Origin: UMGS1251 sp036666555
GTDB taxonomy: Bacteria; Bacillota; Clostridia; Lachnospirales; Lachnospiraceae
NCBI GenBank assembly: GCA_036666555.1
Contig: JAVWVS010000022.1
Location: 1-36,842, forward strand
Direction: 5' to 3'
Length of the DNA stretch: 36,842 bases
Below, one piece after another: positions 8,256-15,826 of this stretch (position 1 is the first letter of the stretch; each line of letters opens with the position of its first letter). The notes beneath the pieces were generated by a model that saw only the letters and a program-made list of their open reading frames with translations, made no database searches and was not told the origin of the DNA. Position numbers and translations under genes: made by a program.

Positions 8256-9770
8256 TCCTCCCTTTTTAGAGAAAGCTTTTTGAAAGAACCGCATTGTTTT
8301 TTGAATCCAGTTTTCTGTTTCTATCACCTGAAATTTTATATGTTCCGTTTTCTTATTTCCTGCTAAATCTTTGGCCACCATTTCGATTTCATATACCCCC
8401 GGTTTATCAAAAGTATACTGATAGCTCTCACTTTGGGATTCCAGCTTCTGTGATACTCCATTAATGACGATGTTTTCCATAAAGTCATTTTTCTCATTCA
8501 AACGAATCGTCACTTCTGCTTGTCCTTGATAACTCTCTCCATTTTCTATCCCTTTTATTCGCAATCTAGGTTTCGTATGGTCAATTAGAAATTCTGCTTC
8601 TACTTCTGATTGGTTCCCGGCTTCATCCACTGCCTGTATACGAAATACATGGATTCCTTCTCTGGTATTCTTCTCGTTGATACCGAAAGTACGCCCATCT
8701 AGTTTCATTTCATACTGAAAAGTCGTATGATCTGAAATGGTTTCTCCCATTTGATAATTCCATGCAAATGCTTGTAATACTCTTCCATTTAGATTTTCCA
8801 CATAGCGAATGACCGGGCTTGTCTGATCAATCATAATCTGGGCACGACAAGCTGCCTTGTGACCCGCTTGATCTTCTACGTGGAATTCCATTCGGTAAAT
8901 TCCATCCTCAAAAAGAGTCTGGGATAAAACTTTTTTTCCTCCTACATTTTCCCATTCTCCAGGTATGACCGATTCCACAGTCTTGTTGATTCCTTCCCGT
9001 ACAATCTTTAATTCTATATTCTCCCACCCATTTTCTTCCTCTGTCTGACACGATATTTCCACCGGAGTTCCTACAATTGCATCCTCTTTGATTCCTGTTA
9101 TGGATACTGTTGGAGCTTTTTTATCCAAATATACCAGTTTTTCTACCACCGTCTGGTTCCCTGCTTCATCGATGGCTTCTACACGTATGGGTACACCCGC
9201 ACCTCCCTGAGAGGGTTGATTCACTACAAACGTTGTGCTTTCCTGTGTTTGCTGTACGAGTGTTCCATCTACGAAACACTTTACTTTTCCAGCATTTCCA
9301 TCCTGTTCTAATGCCTGTACCCTCACATTCATCAAAACATCTTCGGTATACCATGCTTCAAAACCTTCCTGTGCCGATACGTCAAGTTCCGGTGACTGGG
9401 TATCCATGATGATTTTTCTTGTCTCACCATAACCAGAAATTACATTTCCGTCCATATCTTGAAGCCACACCGTAAGGATTTGTGATCCCTCTTGTAATGC
9501 CTCCCGAAGCGAAATCCGTTCTTCCGGTTTGGAAAGTCTTCCCTCTTCAGTGGTTCCGTCTGCTCTTTCTAAACGGTATCCAGTCAGATATCCCACATCC
9601 TGATGTACGATGTCCACTTCCGGTTTGGTTACATAATATCCCTGCTGTCCATTCGGCTCTTCACACAATAGCAAAAAACCTTTTTGCGACGTTTCTGCCG
9701 ACGATTGCAAACTACACAGCAACAGGAAGCAAGTCACTACGATTCCCGTAATTCTTATTTTCCTACCCAT
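8241..9770 (-). CDS. secreted protein with tandem Ig-like repeats
   Basis: A 509-aa exported protein. A typical signal peptide spans about residues 1-25 (RK, hydrophobic core, then SSA before ET). The mature part has four to five Ig-like beta domains. Each later repeat ends in a D-x-AGN/H loop (201-205, 300-303, 382-386, 468-472), followed by a strand and 'D.T.P', a pattern of bacterial Ig-like surface proteins. There is no sortase motif, membrane anchor or enzymatic domain; the tail (about 485-505) is a basic amphipathic helix. The ATG at 9770 has AAGGAG seven bases upstream and overlaps the upstream pseudokinase gene by 16 bases, so the two are made together. The function is unknown; binding to or bracing the cell wall is only a guess. 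Confidence 0.8.
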   Translation of the reverse strand: MGRKIRITGIVVTCFLLLCSLQSSAETSQKGFLLLCEEPNGQQGYYVTKPEVDIVHQDVGYLTGYRLERADGTTEEGRLSKPEERISLREALQEGSQILTVWLQDMDGNVISGYGETRKIIMDTQSPELDVSAQEGFEAWYTEDVLMNVRVQALEQDGNAGKVKCFVDGTLVQQTQESTTFVVNQPSQGGAGVPIRVEAIDEAGNQTVVEKLVYLDKKAPTVSITGIKEDAIVGTPVEISCQTEEENGWENIELKIVREGINKTVESVIPGEWENVGGKKVLSQTLFEDGIYRMEFHVEDQAGHKAACRAQIMIDQTSPVIRYVENLNGRVLQAFAWNYQMGETISDHTTFQYEMKLDGRTFGINEKNTREGIHVFRIQAVDEAGNQSEVEAEFLIDHTKPRLRIKGIENGESYQGQAEVTIRLNEKNDFMENIVINGVSQKLESQSESYQYTFDKPGVYEIEMVAKDLAGNKKTEHIKFQVIETENWIQKTMRFFQKAFSKKGGGQVA

Positions 9771-11257
9771 ACGTTTTCTCCTTCCACCTTAATTTCATAT
9801 TCCTGCTGCAGCTTCTGAAACTCACTATCCTCCTTGATATCCGGACATTCTTTTATTTGCTTTTGTACTTCCTGTGCACAAACTGCCCGGTCCATGGTGG
9901 CATCTTTGCATCGCATTTTCAAATACAGCACGCGTAATTCTTTTGTCTCTTTTACTTGTTCAATACCTTCTAAACAATTAGATATCGCTTCTTGCTGTTT
10001 CCCGGTTTCCTGCAAAAGTTGGGTAAGCTTTAAATAGTAATCTTTTCTGGCATCCGGAACCTTTTCCATCTGTGTCAAAGCAAGATACTGTTGGATTGCT
10101 TTTTCTTTTTGATCCAATTTCACATATCCTTGTGCCAGATATTCTCGTAATTCTTTTTCTATTTTTTTCTCCTTATCTTTCTCCTGCCAGTTCGAAAGTG
10201 TAAAACAATATTCACTTAGACGGATTAAATGTTCCTTCGCAGATTCTGTTTCTATCACAGAATACACTCTTGCAAGTCCTTGATAATATCTCACATCCTG
10301 TGTATCTGGAATATTCTTTTCTCCTTTTTGTAAAATTTCTTCGATTTCTTCATCTGATTTTTCTCCACCACCCAGCATATATACCGACAGACTCTGGTAA
10401 CATTTGGCCAATGGATCGTCACCCGTTATATTAAGAAAGCACCTACGACTTTTTTCATAATCTTCCATTTCCAAAAAATAGAGGAAGCCTAACTCCCTAT
10501 AAAGTGCTCCATCCGAGTTGCGACTATTGGTATCTCTAATAGGCGGTATTTTCTTTTCTTCTTCGCGAATCCGATTTGGCATGCTCTGTGGAAAACGCAC
10601 TTTAAAAATAGCTACTATCCCCAGTATAGAAATAACCAGAATTGCAATTATGATTGGTATTGTTTTTTTGAAATTATTTTTCGGAAATGAATAGGAATGT
10701 TTCTTTTTGGGAAATTGCTTTAGAATATCTTTGATTTGTTTATAGGAATGCTTGGAATCTTCCCCCAAACATTTGGAAATGATAGCTTTTATCCTTAGTT
10801 CCTCTCCCTTGGTTAAGGGTGGATCTACATCGGTCTGTGAAAATACATATTGAATCGTCTTCCCCAGACTGTATATATCTGCTTGTATACTCTCTACCGG
10901 TTTCATCTCTTTGCCTTCTAAAAAGAATCCGCAGCGGATAGATCTTCGCTGTAACTGTTTTATCATCGGTGTATTCTCTTCTGCACTGAAATCTAGCAAA
11001 AGAATCTTCTTCTCTTGTGTCAGTACAATACTAAAGGGTGTCAGATATTGATAACACGGATTTCCTTTGGAATGATGCAATAAATCCAACTGTCCCATTA
11101 ACTCCCTAAACCACTGAAACAGCTCTTCTTTTTCCATGATCGGATGTCGTTTCATCCATTGACTAAATATCTGTCCTGCCTTAACATCCATAATCACATG
11201 ACAGTTTTCTCCTTGCTCTACAAACCGGAGAACTTCATATCCTTCTTCTCCTGGCAT
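9755..11257 (-). CDS. membrane pseudokinase with extracytoplasmic TPR-like region
   Basis: A 500-aa protein with a kinase-like N-terminal domain, one membrane helix (about 199-217) and a helical, TPR-like outer region. The kinase fold is visible but degenerate: the catalytic-loop HRD is replaced by YQYLTP (69-74), DFG is DFS (89-91), and the DIYSLG helix (127-132) is retained. The ATP-binding lysine and glycine loop are not seen, so catalysis is unlikely. The layout recalls EssB/YukC of type VII secretion, but no other ESX gene is present. The start is the ATG at 11257, with AGGAG eight bases upstream and a promoter at 11290-11318. A longer form starting GTG at 11374 would begin inside the terminator hairpin of the preceding gene. 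It is translationally coupled to the Ig-like protein gene. Confidence 0.7.
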   Translation of the reverse strand: MPGEEGYEVLRFVEQGENCHVIMDVKAGQIFSQWMKRHPIMEKEELFQWFRELMGQLDLLHHSKGNPCYQYLTPFSIVLTQEKKILLLDFSAEENTPMIKQLQRRSIRCGFFLEGKEMKPVESIQADIYSLGKTIQYVFSQTDVDPPLTKGEELRIKAIISKCLGEDSKHSYKQIKDILKQFPKKKHSYSFPKNNFKKTIPIIIAILVISILGIVAIFKVRFPQSMPNRIREEEKKIPPIRDTNSRNSDGALYRELGFLYFLEMEDYEKSRRCFLNITGDDPLAKCYQSLSVYMLGGGEKSDEEIEEILQKGEKNIPDTQDVRYYQGLARVYSVIETESAKEHLIRLSEYCFTLSNWQEKDKEKKIEKELREYLAQGYVKLDQKEKAIQQYLALTQMEKVPDARKDYYLKLTQLLQETGKQQEAISNCLEGIEQVKETKELRVLYLKMRCKDATMDRAVCAQEVQKQIKECPDIKEDSEFQKLQQEYEIKVEGENVWVGK

Positions 11258-11289
11258 TGATATCTCTCCTTTCGCAACTATTTTGGTAC

Positions 11290-11318
11290 ATCTTAATCCA
11301 TATTTTTCAGGAATGCAA
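11290..11318 (-). promoter_or_regulatory. promoter of the pseudokinase/Ig-like operon
   Basis: On the minus strand, TTGCAT (11318-11313), a 17-bp spacer and TAAGAT (11295-11290) precede the ribosome site and ATG at 11257, leaving a leader of about 25 bases. The boxes are only moderate matches, but the position fits. Confidence 0.4.
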
Positions 11319-11359
11319 GTGCCTTTTTTTATATACACAAACTTTTTCTCTAAATGTGG

Positions 11360-11398
11360 AAAAGAGTATTGCACCCGTTGATAATTGGTGCAATACTC
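11360..11398 (-). terminator. intrinsic terminator after the second phosphofructokinase gene
   Basis: A perfect 12-bp stem, GAGTATTGCACC (11375-11364 with 11398-11387), has an 11-base loop and is followed on the minus strand by TTTT (11363-11360). It starts 17 bases past the phosphofructokinase stop codon. Confidence 0.75.
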
Positions 11399-11414
11399 CT
11401 CTTGTTTTCCTCTT

Positions 11415-12647
11415 TTATTGTGGCCGATACAGATGTCTTGGAATCCCGTCTACCATTACCGGAGATACATCTCCTTGAATCAAAGGTCTGACATAAGTAA
11501 CAAATTCATCCGTCACATAGGTTCCCTCTTTATTTACCCATTCTCTTGGAACCAGTTTCTCATCATTGGCAATTTTATGTACATCCTTTACTTCTGTTCC
11601 ACATTGATAAGGATCATCGGAAATACGCTCTAATACCACCATCTTTCCGGTGTCTCCTTCATCCGCTGCTTTTACAGCAGCTCCACCTACTTGATATGCC
11701 TCTAGGATATCTACCCGAGAAGCCAAATGGGAAGCGGCTCTTTGTAACGTACTTAGCTCAATGGCTCTGGTCTTACAACCAATTTTCTGTGCAATTAAGC
11801 AACTTAGATAATTAGCTGTTCCAGTCAATTGTCTATGGCCAAATGCATCTACAAAATCTACTGAAGTTCCCAGTTCGCAAATATATTTTCCTTCTTTGGT
11901 ATGAATACCTTCGGAAACAGCTACCACTACCGAGGCTTTCTTTTCTAATAATTTTCCCACTTTGACAATGAGTTTATCCACATCAAATGCAAGTTCCGGA
12001 AGGTAGATTAAATCCGGTCCAGTACAATCTTCTCCCTCGGCCAAAGCTGCCGCACCAGTGAGCCATCCCGCATTACGTCCCATAATTTCCACTACGGTTA
12101 CCAACCCCTTGCCATATACCAGACTGAACCCGTCACGAATAATTTCCTTTACCGAGGTTCCAATGTATTTTGCAGCACTTCCATATCCGGGTGTATGATC
12201 TGTTAACGCCAAATCATTATCAATCGTCTTAGGTACCCCAATAAATTTGGTCTCATGCCCAGTCAAAATCGCATAGTCCGATAGTTTTTTAATGGTATCC
12301 ATAGAATCATTGCCACCAATATAAATAAAAGATTCAATATTCAGCTTATTCAAAATTTCAAAGACTTTTTCATAAATCCCTTTGTCCTCATGAATCTCCG
12401 GAAGTTTAAATCGGCAAGACCCTAAAAATGCCGCCGGTGTTCGTTTTAGCAGCTCTACATCCAGGTCATTTTTAATGTGATCTGACAAATCCACATATTT
12501 TTCTTCCATCAGCCCTTCTATTCCATGAAGCATCCCATATACCTTTTTAGCTCCACGGTCTTTTGCAGTACGGTATACGCCTGCAAGACTTGAGTTGATT
12601 GCTGCAGTCGGTCCTCCTGATTGTCCTACGATTACATTTCCTTTCAT
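11415..12647 (-). CDS. pfp: 6-phosphofructokinase, diphosphate (PPi)-type, second copy
   Basis: A 410-aa paralogue of the enzyme at 6861-8084, with the same diagnostic residues at the same positions: GGND at 111-114 and PKTIDND with Lys140, the PPi-type signature. Both copies also share the C-terminal PLIQGDV/PLIQGHV-type ending followed by DG-P-YR. The start is the ATG at 12647, which has GGAGG seven bases upstream (a GTG just before it is not needed). It lies downstream of the glycerol operon on the same strand, 82 bp from its last gene, with its own weak promoter and a strong terminator. Two copies suggest condition-specific use or different kinetics; this is inference. Confidence 0.9.
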   Translation of the reverse strand: MKGNVIVGQSGGPTAAINSSLAGVYRTAKDRGAKKVYGMLHGIEGLMEEKYVDLSDHIKNDLDVELLKRTPAAFLGSCRFKLPEIHEDKGIYEKVFEILNKLNIESFIYIGGNDSMDTIKKLSDYAILTGHETKFIGVPKTIDNDLALTDHTPGYGSAAKYIGTSVKEIIRDGFSLVYGKGLVTVVEIMGRNAGWLTGAAALAEGEDCTGPDLIYLPELAFDVDKLIVKVGKLLEKKASVVVAVSEGIHTKEGKYICELGTSVDFVDAFGHRQLTGTANYLSCLIAQKIGCKTRAIELSTLQRAASHLASRVDILEAYQVGGAAVKAADEGDTGKMVVLERISDDPYQCGTEVKDVHKIANDEKLVPREWVNKEGTYVTDEFVTYVRPLIQGDVSPVMVDGIPRHLYRPQ

Positions 12648-12675
12648 CACTCTACCTCCATAATCTTTTACCCTA

Positions 12676-12704
12676 ATAATACTATTTTAGTGCATTTGAC
12701 CCAA
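12676..12704 (-). promoter_or_regulatory. possible promoter of the second phosphofructokinase gene
   Basis: On the minus strand, TTGGGT (12704-12699), a 17-bp spacer and TATTAT (12681-12676) lie 29 bp before the start codon. The -10 box is good and the -35 box is poor. Confidence 0.4.
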
Positions 12705-12729
12705 TTTGTAAATGCCAATTGTATCCGTA

Positions 12730-13095
12730 CTAGCATTCATTGACGTTTTTAGTTGCTACCACATCCACACCAGTGCCGGCTACATTACTTACTACCACAT
12801 CTCCCTCTTTGATTGGCAATGTTACGGCCACACATTTCAATGCTCGCATACAATCGAATATTTTGTTTTTGGGAATGGGTGTTTTGGTCTTCACCGGTAT
12901 TCTGGTACTTGCTTGATCCACCGTTTTTACTGTAGTGGTAACAACCCTTGTGGGATGTGTCATTTCTTCCCGGCCATAGACTTCCCCTCTTTTACATATG
13001 TTTCCTGCAATGTTTTGAATCGTTCCTTCTTCTATATCTATGGTAAGTTCACAGCCCATAGGGCAACCGATGCAGGTTAATTTCTTCTGTTCCAT
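12730..13095 (-). CDS. DUF1667 family protein, Cys-rich small subunit
   Basis: A 121-aa protein whose N-terminus carries CIGCPMGC, with Cys8, Cys11 and Cys15, and a further Cys34 in NICKRG. The C-x2-C-x3-C plus C pattern suggests an iron-sulfur cluster, as in molybdopterin oxidoreductase N-termini. DUF1667 proteins are usually encoded with a GlpA-like dehydrogenase and a partner FAD oxidoreductase, as here, so it probably serves as the electron-transfer subunit of that complex. The start is the ATG at 13095 with GGAGG nine bases upstream. It begins four bases after the upstream gene's stop and is the last gene of the glycerol operon. The cluster type and electron acceptor are not known from sequence. 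Confidence 0.82.
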   Translation of the reverse strand: MEQKKLTCIGCPMGCELTIDIEEGTIQNIAGNICKRGEVYGREEMTHPTRVVTTTVKTVDQASTRIPVKTKTPIPKNKIFDCMRALKCVAVTLPIKEGDVVVSNVAGTGVDVVATKNVNEC

Positions 13096-13099
13096 TTTT

Positions 13100-14374
13100 C
13101 TATACCTCCTCAATACAAATGCGGATGGTCTTAAGTGATGAATTATTTTTCAATTGTGCTTTTTGCAAGATAATTTGTTCCATTTCACCAGGTGTTACAA
13201 TCCTTCGTTTTTGATGAAGAATCCGTTCTTCGTCAAAATAGACGCTGACAAAACAGTTTTCATAAACCGCTCCAACCCGAAACCGTACCGTTAATTGCTC
13301 CTCCATATGACTAACTCTCAGCGTGGACGGAATCGTGTAACGAACGCCTTTCTCTGGCTGTAGCAAAATAGTAGATACTTGCTGTTTCCTCTGTAAATCC
13401 TCTGTGACATATGCTGCTGCGCATTTTCCAGCTAACATTGCTTCTTGGGATACAAAATCTACCAAGTCATGAACATGCAGTACGTTTCCACAGGCGAATA
13501 CCCCTTCTCTATTCGTTTCCAAGCACTCATTGACATAAGGACCAGATGTGATTGGATTCAATGTAACTCCCATTTCCCGTGAAAGCTCATTTTCCGGCAA
13601 CAATCCCACCGATAGTAGTAGTGTATCACAAGGGTATTCTTTTTCCGTTCCTTTAATCACCTTTCCCTCTTTGTCTACCTGGGCAAGTGTTACCCCTTCC
13701 ACTCTCTTTTTCCCTTTCACATTCACTACGGTATGGCTTAGGAAGAGCGGAATCCCATAGTCATCCAAACACTGAACCAGGTTTCGTTTGAGCCCTCCTG
13801 AATAGGGCATCAACTCCGCCACCCCTTGCACGTGTGCTCCTTCCAGTGTCATTCTTCTGGCCATAATCAATCCGATATCCCCAGATCCCAGAATCATGAC
13901 CTCTTTTCCTGGAAGATATCCTTCTATATTGACTAATCGTTGGGCAGTTCCTGCACAAAAGATGCCTGCCGGACGGTATCCCGGAATAGGAAGTGCACCT
14001 CGTGGACGTTCTCTGCATCCCATTGCCAGAATGATTGTTTTTGCACGAATTTGGAAAATGCCCTCTTCTTTATTCATGGCCATAATACACTTTTGAGCAT
14101 CTATATGAATCACCATGGTGTGTAATTGATACGATATCTGTGCTGCTTCCACCTGTTTAATATAGCGCCTGGCATACTCCGGTCCCGTCAATTCTTCTTG
14201 AAATGTATGAAGACCAAATCCATTGTGAATACACTGATTTAAAATGCCACCTAGTTCTTCCCCCCGTTCTAAAATAAGTACTTGGGAAATTCCATTTTCT
14301 TTTGCTGACACGGCTGCCGCTAACCCCGCGGGACCTCCTCCAATTACCACTGCCTCATACTGATATTCCTTCAT
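13100..14374 (-). CDS. NAD(P)/FAD-dependent oxidoreductase of the glycerol operon
   Basis: A 424-aa two-dinucleotide-binding flavoprotein. The FAD Rossmann motif is GGGPAG at residues 12-17. A second Rossmann block (MILGSGDIG, about residue 165) would bind NAD(P)H, and the closing FAD motif is GVFACGNV. GGILNQCIHNGFG, with Cys48, sits near the FAD, although it is not a standard CxxxxC redox disulfide. In Firmicutes this enzyme type accompanies GlpA-like glycerol-3-phosphate dehydrogenase and DUF1667 and is thought to pass electrons between them and NAD or another carrier, replacing GlpB/GlpC. It lies 12 bp from the upstream dehydrogenase gene. The exact electron route is unproven. Confidence 0.85.
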   Translation of the reverse strand: MKEYQYEAVVIGGGPAGLAAAVSAKENGISQVLILERGEELGGILNQCIHNGFGLHTFQEELTGPEYARRYIKQVEAAQISYQLHTMVIHIDAQKCIMAMNKEEGIFQIRAKTIILAMGCRERPRGALPIPGYRPAGIFCAGTAQRLVNIEGYLPGKEVMILGSGDIGLIMARRMTLEGAHVQGVAELMPYSGGLKRNLVQCLDDYGIPLFLSHTVVNVKGKKRVEGVTLAQVDKEGKVIKGTEKEYPCDTLLLSVGLLPENELSREMGVTLNPITSGPYVNECLETNREGVFACGNVLHVHDLVDFVSQEAMLAGKCAAAYVTEDLQRKQQVSTILLQPEKGVRYTIPSTLRVSHMEEQLTVRFRVGAVYENCFVSVYFDEERILHQKRRIVTPGEMEQIILQKAQLKNNSSLKTIRICIEEV

Positions 14375-14386
14375 TACTTTTCTCCC

Positions 14387-15823
14387 TTACCAGGCCGCTT
14401 TATTCTCACCACAAATGAGTTCTGATCCCACCCCTGCTTTTGTCACTTTCCTAAGAGGAATAGCTAGTTCCTTCGCCAGAATATCCATCACTTTTGGTGA
14501 ACAAAATCCACTCTGACAACGTCCCATTCCTGCTCGGGTTCTACGTTTGATTCCATCTAAGGAAGTGGCTCCCAACGGGCGTCTCACTGCCTCGATGATT
14601 TCTCCTTCCGTAACCCTCTCGCACCTGCAAATTACATGTCCATAGACAGGGTCTTTTCGGATTCTTGCATTTTGTTCTTCTATGGACAATGTATGCATAT
14701 GGGTACTGGATTTTCGAAATGGAGAAAATAGTTCCTTCCGTTTTAATTGCAGCAATCCTTGAAGTAATTGGGCTACTTCCACCCCAATGGCCGGAGAAGC
14801 AGTAAGCCCCGGGGATTCTATTCCTGCACAGTCGATAAATCCCTTTGCATCTGCAATTTCTCCAATAATAAAATCATCCCCTCTTTCGTGGGCACGCAGA
14901 CCTGCAAAAGAGGTAATCACCTGTTTTAGCGGTAAATCCCTGACATTTTCTCCGGCTTTTTCCAGTAATCCAGAAAGTCTTTCTCCCGTTGTGTTGGTTC
15001 CCTCTTTTTCTTCGATATCCATTGCTGTGGGACCTATCAATAGATTTCCATGAATGGTGGGCGTAACCAGCACCCCTTTTCCCATTTTCCCTGGAAGAGC
15101 AAATACCGTCCGTGATATCTGAGCACCTGCCATTTTATCCAGCAAATAATATTCCCCTCTCCTTGGGGTAATCGAAATCTTTTCTTCGCTTACCATGTTG
15201 TGAATCCAATCTGCATATACCCCGGCCGCATTAACCACACAGTAGGTTTCATAGGTTCCTTGATTGGTATGAATACGGTATCCTTTCTGCTGTTTTTCAA
15301 TGTGTTCTACCTCTACATGGAAGTGAAATTCAATCCCATTATCATATGCATTTTCTGCCAAGCCAAGATTTAATTCAAACGGGCATACAATGCCTGCTGT
15401 AGACGCATACAATGCCGCAACTACGGAATCTGACACCTGTGGCTCCATTTTCAGCACTTCCTTTCGAGTCAAAATCTGAAGTCCTTGGACTCCATTTTCC
15501 ACTCCTCGCCGATAAATTGCCTGTAAGTTTTCTATTTCCGCTTCTTGATTGCAAATAACCAAAGAACCTGTTCTTTGAAAAGGAATGTCTAATTCCTCAG
15601 AAAGTTTCCCCATCATTTTATTTCCAAGAAGATTGAACTTCGCCTTTTGCGTTCCTGGCATGGCATCATATCCTGCATGAACGATTCCGCTATTGGCCTT
15701 GGAGGTACCACAACACACATCTTCCTCTCGTTCCAGCACGCATGCTTTCACTTGATATCTTGACAGTTCTCTTGCCACACTTGCTCCGATTACTCCTGCT
15801 CCGATAATGATTACATCATACAT
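14387..15823 (-). CDS. GlpA-like FAD-dependent glycerol-3-phosphate dehydrogenase
   Basis: A 478-aa DAO-family flavoenzyme with a C-terminal [2Fe-2S]-type BFD domain. The N-terminal FAD motif is IIGAGVIGASVAREL at residues 6-20. The BFD domain holds four cysteines, Cys399 and Cys401 (CRC) and Cys436 and Cys441 (CQSGFC), as in GlpA. It probably oxidises glycerol 3-phosphate to dihydroxyacetone phosphate. It follows glpK by three bases, which supports that substrate; without the context, L-2-hydroxyglutarate-type dehydrogenases would also fit. The next two genes are likely partner subunits. No aerobic GlpD-type enzyme is seen, in line with an anaerobic host. Confidence 0.85.
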   Translation of the reverse strand: MYDVIIIGAGVIGASVARELSRYQVKACVLEREEDVCCGTSKANSGIVHAGYDAMPGTQKAKFNLLGNKMMGKLSEELDIPFQRTGSLVICNQEAEIENLQAIYRRGVENGVQGLQILTRKEVLKMEPQVSDSVVAALYASTAGIVCPFELNLGLAENAYDNGIEFHFHVEVEHIEKQQKGYRIHTNQGTYETYCVVNAAGVYADWIHNMVSEEKISITPRRGEYYLLDKMAGAQISRTVFALPGKMGKGVLVTPTIHGNLLIGPTAMDIEEKEGTNTTGERLSGLLEKAGENVRDLPLKQVITSFAGLRAHERGDDFIIGEIADAKGFIDCAGIESPGLTASPAIGVEVAQLLQGLLQLKRKELFSPFRKSSTHMHTLSIEEQNARIRKDPVYGHVICRCERVTEGEIIEAVRRPLGATSLDGIKRRTRAGMGRCQSGFCSPKVMDILAKELAIPLRKVTKAGVGSELICGENKAAW

Positions 15824-15826
15824 GAC

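Noticed and set aside
9755..11257. Identification as the type VII secretion protein EssB/YukC
   Set aside because: The layout is similar, but there are no WXG100, EssC, YukD or EsaA genes nearby, and the outer part looks TPR-like.
9755..11257. Active Ser/Thr kinase
   Set aside because: The catalytic-loop Asp and the DFG motif are replaced, and no glycine loop or ATP-binding lysine is visible.
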